Shown here piece after piece: positions 9,701 through 14,310 of a DNA stretch of 14,501 nt. The notes under the pieces are model-generated. The model was not told where the DNA came from and ran no database searches. It saw nothing but the letters and a program-made list of their open reading frames with translations. Positions within the stretch are counted from its first letter, which is position 1, and each line of letters starts with the position of its first letter. Where the stretch lies: the NCBI GenBank assembly GCA_002449635.1, contig DJXF01000056.1:1-14501 (forward strand), in the 5' to 3' direction. A program made the translations under genes and the position numbers. Source of the stretch: Clostridiales bacterium UBA7011 (GTDB taxonomy: Bacteria; Bacillota; Clostridia; Oscillospirales; Butyricicoccaceae).

Positions 9701-10659
9701 TCCTCCGCCTGCAGCGGGAAGGAGAGCTCCGGAATCGAGCCCGTGATATCATAGACGACAATCAGGGCCGCAAACGAGCGAATCTGATCGTTTTTCTCTG
9801 CGTATTTTTCCAGCTGCTCCAGCTCCGCCTGAAACGCCGCCAGATTGGCCTGCAGCGTGGTTTCCTCGCTGAGAATGGCGTTGAGCTTGGCGTTCGCCGC
9901 ATCGACCTGCGCGCTCGCGTCCGCGAGCTGTCCGGCCAGCGCGTCCTTTGCCGCGTCGACGCCCGACTGACCGGAGGTCAGCTTCGCCTTTGCCGCGTTC
10001 AGCTGCGCCTGTCCGTCGTCCAGCTGCCGTTTCGCCTTCGCAAGGTCGCTGTCCACCGCCTTTAACACCTTGTCGTTGAGCGCGTCTATTTTCGCCTGAT
10101 CGAGCGTCACCTTCACCTTGGTGGAGAGCAGACCGGTCGTCGAGACGGACGCGACGCCGTCCAGACGCTCAAAGCGCTGAAGCAGGGTGTGATTGACATA
10201 ATCGGAAACCTGCGCGATCTCCTTGCCGTCCACATCGACGCTCGCCACCATGACGGGCATCATGTCCGGCGTGATCTGCATCATGATCGGCGTGCCGCAC
10301 GTCTCCGGCAGCGTGCCCTTCACCTGGTCGAGCATGTTGCTCATCTCAATGCTGACGGCATTCATATCCGTGCCCTGTTCAAATTCCAGCACAACCGTGC
10401 TGACATTTTCGCTGGAAACGGAGTTGATCTGTTTGATTCCTGTCGTGCTGCCCAAAGCCGCCTCCAACGGCTTGGAGACAGCGGTTTCCACCGTCTCCGG
10501 CGCCGCGCCGGGATCGGTCGTATACACAATCATATACGGCAGATCCATGTTTGGCAGCAAATCGGTTGTCATGCGCGTGAATGCCACCACGCCGAGCACG
10601 AGCACGAGGACAACTCCGACCAGAACCGTAAACGGTTTTTTGACGCTGAGTTTTGACAT
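6715..10659 (-). CDS. RND (HAE1/AcrB-type) efflux permease with a large coiled-coil insertion
   Basis: A 1314-residue proton-driven exporter of the AcrB/SwrC superfamily in the cytoplasmic membrane. TM1 is at about 10-28, followed by the first porter domain. TM2-TM6 lie between about 620 and 780, including LALGVGMLVDNSIVVIENIY (682-702). TM7 is near 810-830, then the second porter domain, and TM8-TM12 run from about 1140 to 1295 with GVVVNNGIVFVS at 1204-1215. AcrB has about 1050 residues. The excess sits at about 197-478, inside the first extracytoplasmic loop: two long alanine/glutamine/lysine-rich helices (about 198-292 and 388-477) around a small domain. The AcrB relay residues Asp408 and Lys940 align with Asn here, a state common in other RND proteins of this type as I recall. 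RBS AGGAGAAGGAT precedes the ATG. No adaptor or outer-membrane channel gene is nearby. It is the first gene of a pump-regulator operon. Substrate unknown; amphiphilic drugs, bile salts or lipopeptides are plausible. Confidence 0.94.
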   Translation of the reverse strand: MSKLSVKKPFTVLVGVVLVLVLGVVAFTRMTTDLLPNMDLPYMIVYTTDPGAAPETVETAVSKPLEAALGSTTGIKQINSVSSENVSTVVLEFEQGTDMNAVSIEMSNMLDQVKGTLPETCGTPIMMQITPDMMPVMVASVDVDGKEIAQVSDYVNHTLLQRFERLDGVASVSTTGLLSTKVKVTLDQAKIDALNDKVLKAVDSDLAKAKRQLDDGQAQLNAAKAKLTSGQSGVDAAKDALAGQLADASAQVDAANAKLNAILSEETTLQANLAAFQAELEQLEKYAEKNDQIRSFAALIVVYDITGSIPELSFPLQAEDLEKLSESSKELIAGLKDPADYIGRMSDEAFGKAVAAITEALPQGADASQLANVSRADFAALATASGYAAARVGEIETELRNINTRLMTISAMKPQLEDALKQAQDAYAKLEASKIEATLQVAEGSTQLAVGTASLENAQQQLDEATKQFEEARDAAYKNADISGIITADMISNILIAENFEMPAGYVKDSGDRSYILKVGETYDSVDQLSDMILFHMDIDSIGDIRLRDVASVEYASEAEDSAYAKVNGNDAVVLSFSKQSTASTAEVSDRINREIEAIAQEDDSVHVTPLMDQGDYIHLIVENVLSNLIYGGLLAVLVLLLFLRDIRPTIIIAFSIPLSVLFAIVLMYFSNLTLNLISLSGLALGVGMLVDNSIVVIENIYRLRSLGMPAPKAAVHGAQQVGGAIFASTLTTICVFVPIVFTKGLSRQLFTDMGLTIAYSLSASLIVALTVVPAMGSRMLGKEAGRSHSRFDGLIDRYADGLRWCLSHRALTLSGVIGLFAVACVLATRIGMSFLPNMSSDQMSATLTLPDDTDQTTAEATIDKAMKLMQEIDGVQTVGAMRGGGGMLSLGTGSADTAEFYLLLEEKADNAAIADTIREKTKGLSAEISVSESTMDMSAISGSGVQIDVYGDDLGQLQEVCAGLAKKLEEIEGLKDISDGNEDPDPQKVVTVNKDEAMRRGLTVAQVYGELASELTSEVKSTTLKVGQEELPVVVIKPSTVTAENIMKQTVTSTDAQTGETTEVPLDQIASQSESRAPAAINRENNERTMSVTAAVDDDHNISLVSREVQAMLDDCDMPEGMRAEISGETQTINDSMKDLLLMLLLAVIFIYLIMVAQFQSLRSPFIVMFTMPLAFTGGLLALVITRQELSVLAMLGFIILAGVVVNNGIVFVSCVNDLRLEGMPKREALVESGKMRIRPILMTALTTILAMSTMAMGLGTGGEMGQAMAIVVIGGLTYATVLTLIVVPVIYDLFHRRETPNRIDIGEEKADD

Positions 10660-10700
10660 ATCCTTCTCCTGTAAGCAGAATGTGCGGGGTTACGTTTCCG

Positions 10701-10714
10701 ACCGACCGGTCGGT
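10701..10714. promoter_or_regulatory. Perfect palindrome, probable TetR operator
   Basis: ACCGACCGGTCGGT reads identically on both strands, with each half containing the CCGAC/GTCGG step. It lies about 9 bases downstream of the -10 box of the RND promoter, roughly at +2 to +15, where a bound repressor would block initiation or escape. As I recall, CCGACCGGTCGG-type palindromes are a frequent form of TetR-family operators. The TetR gene encoded at the end of this operon is the obvious candidate to bind it. Confidence 0.8.
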
Positions 10715-10722
10715 TCTGAGTC

Positions 10723-10752
10723 AGTATAGCACTGTTTTTCCCGCCCTGTCAA
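10723..10752 (-). promoter_or_regulatory. Promoter of the RND pump-tetR operon
   Basis: On the minus strand a consensus -35 TTGACA (10752-10747) is followed after 18 bases by -10 TATACT (10728-10723). The predicted start is near 10716, at the edge of the 14-base palindrome, and the leader to the ATG at 10659 is about 57 bases. The match to the housekeeping consensus is strong, which suits a promoter held down by a repressor. Confidence 0.85.
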
Positions 10753-10946
10753 CCGATTCGACCGCATCTTCCGCCATTCCCCCTTCCTCCTTTTTCCCGC
10801 ACCTCCGGAAAGCGGAAAACGCCGCAGTTTTCGGAAACAGATCCGGCTGAAATCGCGCGGGCGCAGCCGGTCTCTTTGCGGTTTTCCGGCGCGTTCTGCT
10901 GTCCGGCGCGGCGCGGTTTTTTTGATGCTTTTTGCAACAAAAAGCT
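10753..10946. other. Divergent intergenic spacer, no gene seen
   Basis: This is the upstream part of the 365-base gap between the pump and the flavin reductase gene. It is GC-rich, with purine-rich tracts (GGAAAGCGGAAAAC, GTTTTCGGAAAC) that form only imperfect stems. A short perfect hairpin, GCTTTTTG-CAA-CAAAAAGC, sits at 10927-10945 just before the -35 of the next promoter. It has a loop of three bases and could be an operator or chance. A minus-strand frame of 18 codons (10777-10721) with a strong AGGAGG is treated as doubtful. I see no RNA gene here. Confidence 0.4.
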
Positions 10947-10947
10947 G

Positions 10948-10976
10948 TGGACTTTCATTCGCCCGTGCGGTATGAT
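10948..10976 (+). promoter_or_regulatory. Probable promoter of the flavin reductase/rubredoxin gene
   Basis: TATGAT at 10971-10976 is a good -10 box. Seventeen bases upstream TGGACT (10948-10953) is a moderate -35. The leader to the ATG at 11025 would be about 42 bases and contains AAGGAGGA. The inverted repeat at 10927-10945 ends two bases before the -35. Confidence 0.6.
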
Positions 10977-11024
10977 AGAGACAGCAGCAGAAACCCGAAC
11001 CGCACGACAGAAGGAGGAACATCC

Positions 11025-11651
11025 ATGATAGACAGAAAAGCATTTGACAGCATTTCGTATTCGATTGCGATCGTCGGAAGCTGCCTCGACGGCGCGTTCC
11101 GCGGCTGTGCCGTCAACTCCCTGCAGCAGCTGACCTCTTCCATGCCGGCAAAGTTTGCCGTGACGCTCAACAAGTACAATGTCACCGAAGCTGCCGTAGA
11201 GCAGACCGGCGCGTTCTGCGCGACTGTCGCGGCGGCGGACTGTCCGGAGGCGATTATCAAGCTGTTCGGCTACAAATCCGGCCGTGTGACCGACAAATTC
11301 GCCGAATATGACACCAAGACCGACGGCGCCGGATGCCCGTATCTTACCGAGGGCATGGCGGTGCGCATGAGCTTCCGCGTGCTGCAGCAGATCGACCTCG
11401 GCTCGCATGTGCTGTTTATCGCGGAGGTGACGGAGGCGGAGACGCTCAAGGCGGGCGGCGTGCTCACCGTGGAACTGTTCAAAAACGCGGGAAAGGAAGT
11501 TCCCGCCAACGCACCGGTCTACCGCACGCTCGACGAGCACTACGGCTACCGCTGCACCGTCTGCGGCTATGTCCACAAATCGGACACGCTGCCCGATGAT
11601 TTCCGCTGCCCGGTCTGCAAACAGCCGGCAGGCAAGTTCGAAAAACTGTAA
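11025..11651 (+). CDS. Flavin reductase-rubredoxin fusion (Hrb-like high-molecular-weight rubredoxin)
   Basis: A 208-residue fusion. Residues 1-165 match the FMN-binding flavin reductase-like fold, with NSLQQLTSSMP at 31-41, VTLNKYN at 46-52, GAFCATV at 62-68 and SHVLFIAEV at 127-135. Residues 174-208 form a rubredoxin-type iron site: CTVCGY at 177-182 and CPVC at 195-198. In Moorella the related Hrb carries electrons from NADH to a flavo-diiron protein that removes oxygen or nitric oxide, so a cytoplasmic NAD(P)H-to-rubredoxin relay is likely here. Only 14 residues separate the two Cys pairs, against nearly 30 in ordinary rubredoxins, so the iron domain is rubrerythrin-like in size. I start at the ATG at 11025 because AAGGAGGA precedes it; the open frame reaches back to 10932. 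The ttcA-like gene follows, with no strong terminator between. Partner flavo-diiron protein is not in the window. Confidence 0.92.
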   Translation: MIDRKAFDSISYSIAIVGSCLDGAFRGCAVNSLQQLTSSMPAKFAVTLNKYNVTEAAVEQTGAFCATVAAADCPEAIIKLFGYKSGRVTDKFAEYDTKTDGAGCPYLTEGMAVRMSFRVLQQIDLGSHVLFIAEVTEAETLKAGGVLTVELFKNAGKEVPANAPVYRTLDEHYGYRCTVCGYVHKSDTLPDDFRCPVCKQPAGKFEKL

Positions 11652-11681
11652 TTGACGCGCCCGCCTGCGCCGTGCTATGAT
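11652..11681 (+). promoter_or_regulatory. Promoter of the ttcA-like gene
   Basis: TTGACG (11652-11657) begins on the base after the stop codon of the fusion gene. After 18 bases comes TATGAT (11676-11681) preceded by TGC, an extended -10. The start would be near 11688, leaving a leader of about 24 bases with GGGGAGG before the ATG at 11712. Readthrough from the upstream gene is also possible because no terminator separates them. Confidence 0.75.
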
Positions 11682-11711
11682 ACTCTCAGCACAGCTCGGG
11701 GAGGTTGTTGT

Positions 11712-12539
11712 ATGCCCGCAGATTCGTTCGCCCAGCAGGCGATCACCACTACATTCAGCCGAAAAATATACAAGCCGCTGCGGCAGGCGATCCGCGATTA
11801 CCGGCTCATCTCGCCGGGCGATCACATCGCCGTGTGCATTTCCGGCGGCAAGGATTCGATGCTGCTCGCCTGTGCGCTCACGCTGCTGCAGCGCATTTCC
11901 GATATCCCGTTTACCCTGACCGGTCTTTCGATGGATCCCGGTTACCTGCCGGAAAGCCGGGCGCGCATCGAGCACAATCTCGACGCGCTCGGTCTGCAGA
12001 CCGTGTGGTACCAGACGCAGCTGTTTCAGACGGTCAACCGCGAGACGGACAATCCGTGCTTTCTGTGTTCCCGTCTGCGGCGCGGCAGTCTGTACGCCAA
12101 GGCGCTCGAGCTGGGCTGCGGCAAAATCGCGCTCGGTCACCACTTTGACGATGTCGTGGAAACCACGCTGCTGTCCATGCTGTACGGCGGACAGATTCAG
12201 ACGATGCTGCCCAAGCTGCGCGCAAAAAACTACGCGGGCATGGAGGTCATCCGTCCGCTCTATCTCGTGCGCGAGCGCGATATCCTGGCGTGGCGCGACG
12301 CCTGCGGGCTGTCCTTTCTCGCCTGCTCCTGCGAATTTGCCGCCAATGCGCGCCGCGAAAACCGGCCGGAAACCTCCAAGCGCTATGAGGTCAAGCAGAT
12401 CATCGCACGGCTCGAGCAGGAAAACGATCAGGTCGCAAAAAACATCTTCAACAGCATGAAAAATGTCAACGTCGCGGACGTGCTGGGCTGGCATCTGGGT
12501 GCACAGCGGCACACCTTCCTCGACGACTATGACAGATAA
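11712..12539 (+). CDS. TtcA-like tRNA 2-thiocytidine synthetase (PP-loop ATPase)
   Basis: A 275-residue ATP-pyrophosphatase of the TtcA/TtuA group, which activates a tRNA base with ATP and inserts sulfur; TtcA itself makes 2-thiocytidine at position 32 using an iron-sulfur cluster. The PP-loop SGGKDS is at 44-49, SMDPGY at 73-78, the cysteine pair CFLCSRLRRG at 116-125 and the GHHFDDVVETTLLSMLYGG segment at 142-160, all characteristic. E. coli TtcA has a CxxC near the C-terminus that provides the third cluster ligand. Here the equivalent region reads CSC at 205-207. The ATG at 11712 follows GGGGAGG; the frame is open upstream to 11652 but that stretch holds the promoter. A hairpin follows the stop. 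The exact target base is inferred from the family only. Confidence 0.88.
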   Translation: MPADSFAQQAITTTFSRKIYKPLRQAIRDYRLISPGDHIAVCISGGKDSMLLACALTLLQRISDIPFTLTGLSMDPGYLPESRARIEHNLDALGLQTVWYQTQLFQTVNRETDNPCFLCSRLRRGSLYAKALELGCGKIALGHHFDDVVETTLLSMLYGGQIQTMLPKLRAKNYAGMEVIRPLYLVRERDILAWRDACGLSFLACSCEFAANARRENRPETSKRYEVKQIIARLEQENDQVAKNIFNSMKNVNVADVLGWHLGAQRHTFLDDYDR

Positions 12540-12550
12540 CCGCAAAACGC

Positions 12551-12589
12551 AAACGGAACCGCAGCCTTTGAAAAGGTACGGTTCCGTTT
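12551..12589. terminator. Hairpin terminator between the ttcA-like gene and flavodoxin
   Basis: AAACGGAACCG (12551-12561) pairs perfectly with CGGTTCCGTTT (12579-12589), 11 base pairs. A small inner CCTT/AAGG stem lies in the loop. On the plus strand the stem ends in TTTT, 12 bases after the TtcA-like stop codon. On the minus strand it is followed by a mixed T-rich stretch, so it may also stop the flavodoxin transcript. The T-runs are short, so termination may be partial. Confidence 0.65.
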
Positions 12590-12630
12590 TGTCATGTATT
12601 GGGAATCTGTCAAAGGAAAACGGTCTGTGA

Positions 12631-12673
12631 GCGGCGGACATTAGGGATTTCGGAGCGATATGACCTCCGCCGC
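12631..12673. repeat. GC-rich inverted repeat downstream of flavodoxin
   Basis: GCGGCGGA at 12631-12638 pairs with TCCGCCGC at 12666-12673 across a 27-base loop, and an alternative smaller stem CGGAG/CTCCG lies inside. It sits 16 bases beyond the flavodoxin stop codon on the minus strand, but no U-run follows directly. It may be a 3' stabilising stem or a weak terminator. Confidence 0.35.
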
Positions 12674-12688
12674 CCGCAGAGCCGGGAA

Positions 12689-13114
12689 TCAGCCTGCTGC
12701 CGCAGCGCCGAGCGCCCTGCACGCCGCAATGCCGTCGTCATTCGGCATCTCATTGCAGATGACGCTGTCGCAAACGAGGTTTGCGCCGCAGTCCGCGCAC
12801 CGATCTTCCCACGCGCGCATCCACTCGCCGGTGCCCCAGCCGTACGAGCCGAACAGCGCGATGTTTTTGCCGCCCAGCTTGGGCTCGCAGGATGTGAACA
12901 TCGGCTCAAATTCGGCCTCCTCCAGCACCTCGGCGCCCATTGCCGGGCAGCCAAAGGCGATGGCATCGTACTGCCCTGCCATGTCCGCGCTGAAATCCGA
13001 GGCAAAGAAAACGGAAACCTCCGCGCCCTTCTCCTTTGCGCCCTCGGCAACCGCGTTTGCCATGGCCTCCGTGTTGCCCGTGCCGCTCCAGAATACAACT
13101 GCTACTTTGCTCAT
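12689..13114 (-). CDS. Short-chain flavodoxin
   Basis: A 141-residue flavodoxin of the clostridial short type, an FMN-carrying low-potential electron carrier of the cytoplasm that can replace ferredoxin when iron is limiting. The FMN phosphate loop SGTGNTE is at 10-16, immediately after the first strand VAVVFW. The family stretches FGCPAMGAEVLEE and FGSYGWGTGEW are both present, the latter being the isoalloxazine-contacting loop. I use the ATG at 13114, with GGAG upstream. A longer open frame back to 13375 overlaps the DUF2325 gene and is a shadow. It lies 35 bases downstream of DUF2325 on the same strand without a promoter or terminator between them, so the two are very likely co-transcribed and share the upstream operators. 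Three Cys near the C-terminus (CADC and others) are more than usual. Confidence 0.95.
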   Translation of the reverse strand: MSKVAVVFWSGTGNTEAMANAVAEGAKEKGAEVSVFFASDFSADMAGQYDAIAFGCPAMGAEVLEEAEFEPMFTSCEPKLGGKNIALFGSYGWGTGEWMRAWEDRCADCGANLVCDSVICNEMPNDDGIAACRALGAAAAG

Positions 13115-13149
13115 GTTTGTCTCCAACCTTTCTTGCATGGATCTGCCGC

Positions 13150-13431
13150 TCAGCACGCATGCTGCTCCAGAATGTTCCGCAGTGCGGACATGGAGCTGGA
13201 ATGCGAACGGGCGACGATCAGATTCTGTCCCTTTGTCTCGTTGAGCGCACACCGCACCATCTTGTGTGACATGGTATTGGTGAACAGCACCAGCAAATCG
13301 GGACATCCGATTTTGTTTTTCAGACCATCCTTCATCTGTGTGAATACCTTGGCCTGACATTGATATTCCCTGCAAAGGTCTTTATACCGGCGAACCATGC
13401 AGTCATTTCCGCCAACGATTACAACGCTCAT
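13150..13431 (-). CDS. DUF2325 family protein
   Basis: A 93-residue protein of the uncharacterised DUF2325 family. It opens with the glycine turn VVIVGGND at 3-10, like the first strand and loop of a Rossmann-type fold. It continues with a PDLLVLFTNTMSHKM segment at 44-58 and ends with the serine-rich ARSHSSSMSALRNIL at 74-88, all typical of this family. Six Cys (11, 20, 25, 43, 61, 93) and three His (56, 77, 91) in so small a protein suggest metal binding or redox sensing, but this is inference. The ATG at 13431 has GAGAGGAG upstream. It is the first gene of a pair with flavodoxin and carries two DtxR-like operators in its leader, so expression under metal shortage is likely. No enzymatic function is known to me. 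Confidence 0.9.
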   Translation of the reverse strand: MSVVIVGGNDCMVRRYKDLCREYQCQAKVFTQMKDGLKNKIGCPDLLVLFTNTMSHKMVRCALNETKGQNLIVARSHSSSMSALRNILEQHAC

Positions 13432-13452
13432 GTGGGTACTCCTCTCGTATGA

Positions 13453-13466
13453 TTAGCTCACGCTAA
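13453..13466. promoter_or_regulatory. Second DtxR-like operator copy, near the DUF2325 start
   Basis: TTAGCTCACGCTAA has two 5-base inverted arms, TTAGC and GCTAA, separated by four bases, the same architecture as the perfect palindrome at 13530-13545. It lies 21 bases upstream of the DUF2325 ATG, just before the ribosome-binding site. A weak second promoter, TTGAAA (13509-13504) with -10-like CATATC (13485-13480), could place this site just downstream of another start. Confidence 0.6.
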
Positions 13467-13482
13467 CTCATCTGGCAAAGAT

Positions 13483-13500
13483 ATGCGCCTTTCGGCGCGT
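13483..13500 (-). repeat. GAAA-tetraloop hairpin in the DUF2325 leader
   Basis: On the minus strand ACGCGCC-GAAA-GGCGCAT folds into a stem of about seven pairs (one G-T) capped by a GNRA tetraloop. It lies between the two operator copies in the predicted leader. No U-run follows, so it is not a terminator. It could stabilise the message or be fortuitous. Confidence 0.45.
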
Positions 13501-13529
13501 TGATTTCAAGCTGTGCTTTTGCTCTTAGT

Positions 13530-13545
13530 GTTAGCATATGCTAAC
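13530..13545. promoter_or_regulatory. DtxR-like operator, 16-base perfect palindrome
   Basis: GTTAGCATATGCTAAC is a perfect palindrome whose core TTAGC-N4-GCTAA recurs at 13453-13466. It begins about 10 bases after the -10 box of the DUF2325-flavodoxin promoter, at about the transcription start, a standard place for a repressor. The TTAG...CTAA arms resemble sites of the iron/manganese-dependent DtxR/IdeR/SirR group. Regulator identity is inferred, and none is encoded in the window. Confidence 0.75.
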
Positions 13546-13554
13546 TACATTGCT

Positions 13555-13583
13555 ATCATACCGAACGGACGCGCGGTTGTCAA
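13555..13583 (-). promoter_or_regulatory. Promoter of the DUF2325-flavodoxin operon
   Basis: A consensus -35 TTGACA (13583-13578) and a -10 TATGAT (13560-13555) are separated by exactly 17 bases on the minus strand. The start would be near 13548, next to the 16-base palindrome, giving a leader of about 117 bases. The strong boxes fit a promoter that is normally repressed. Confidence 0.85.
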
Positions 13584-13636
13584 GGGTTTTTTTGCAAAAA
13601 ACGGAGAAATTTTGTGTACATTCCATCCGCGCTGCA

Positions 13637-13671
13637 GAAAAAAGCGTGCGGTCCCCGAAAAGACCGCACGC
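13637..13671 (-). terminator. Rho-independent terminator after the HD-domain gene
   Basis: GCGTGCGGTC pairs perfectly with GACCGCACGC (13644-13653 with 13662-13671), ten pairs around an eight-base loop. On the minus strand the stem is followed by a TTTTTT run (13643-13638). It stops the cysK-HD transcript about 67 bases beyond the HD stop codon. The 53 bases between it and the DUF2325 promoter hold nothing else I can identify. Confidence 0.92.
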
Positions 13672-13738
13672 CGAAATGCAGAAAAGCTTGGGTTGTTCCA
13701 TGCGCGCGGAAACCGTCTCTGCCGCGCAGCGGGAGCGG

Positions 13739-14296
13739 TTATTCCTCGCAGCTTCGCATGGCGAGAATGGTTCGCGCAATCAGATCATCCAGCTCCCAGC
13801 CGAGCATATCCGCGCCGCGCTGAATGACCTCACGCGAGCAGCCCGCCGCGAATTTCTTGTTCTTGAATTTCTTTTTGACCGATTTCACTTCCAGATCCTG
13901 CACGCTTTTCGACGGGCGCATCAGCGCCGCCGCGCCGATCAGGCCGGTCAGCTCGTCGACCGCATACAGCACCTTTTCCATTTCGTGCTCCGGAGCAATC
14001 TCCACCGTGATGCCGTAGCCGTGGCTGGCTGCGGCATGTATGACGGATTCCTCCACGCCGTGCTCCCGCATCAGCTCCTGTTCCCTGATGCAGTGCTCAT
14101 CGGGGTACTGTTCAAAGTCCAGATCGTGCAGAATGCCGACGATTTCCCAGAAATCCGCATCCGCGCCATACCCCAGTTCTCCGGCAAAGTACCGCATGAC
14201 ACCGCCGACCGTCCGCCCGTGCTGCCGGTGAAATTCGTCCTGATTGTATTGATACAGCAGATCCAGCGCGCTCTCACGGGTCAGTCTGGTGTCCAT
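13739..14296 (-). CDS. HD-domain phosphohydrolase-like protein (COG2316-like)
   Basis: A 185-residue HD-superfamily protein. The metal-site pattern is visible as RQHGRTVGGVMR (His26), GILHDLD with the name-giving His57-Asp58, HAAASHG at 87-93, and VDEL with Asp114. The C-terminal part, with MRPSKSVQDLEVKSVKKKFK and a Cys-containing FAAGCSRE, matches what I remember of the small bacterial hydrolase family COG2316. Substrate is unknown; HD proteins usually act on nucleotides or phosphate esters. The ATG at 14296 has a perfect AAAGGAGGA upstream. It lies 14 bases after the cysK stop codon, so it is in an operon with cysteine synthase, and its own strong terminator follows. The tie to sulfur metabolism may be only co-transcription. 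Confidence 0.85.
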   Translation of the reverse strand: MDTRLTRESALDLLYQYNQDEFHRQHGRTVGGVMRYFAGELGYGADADFWEIVGILHDLDFEQYPDEHCIREQELMREHGVEESVIHAAASHGYGITVEIAPEHEMEKVLYAVDELTGLIGAAALMRPSKSVQDLEVKSVKKKFKNKKFAAGCSREVIQRGADMLGWELDDLIARTILAMRSCEE

Positions 14297-14310
14297 ATCG
14301 TTTCCTCCTT

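Noticed and set aside
6703..10065. Long plus-strand open frames (6703-8298 and 8509-10065, over 500 codons each) opposite the RND pump
   Set aside because: They are exact antisense shadows of a well-supported transporter in GC-rich DNA. Their translations are rich in Arg/His/Gln with no recognisable domain, and neither has a convincing ribosome-binding site.
10721..10777. An 18-codon minus-strand frame with a strong AGGAGG, upstream of the pump
   Set aside because: Its start lies upstream of the predicted pump promoter and it would need another promoter that I cannot find. It ends inside the -10 region. It is probably chance in a purine-rich stretch.
10749..12722. 657-codon minus-strand open frame opposite the flavin reductase/rubredoxin and ttcA-like genes
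   Set aside because: It runs antisense through two genes with clear motifs, promoters and ribosome-binding sites, and it crosses a terminator hairpin. Composition is shadow-like.
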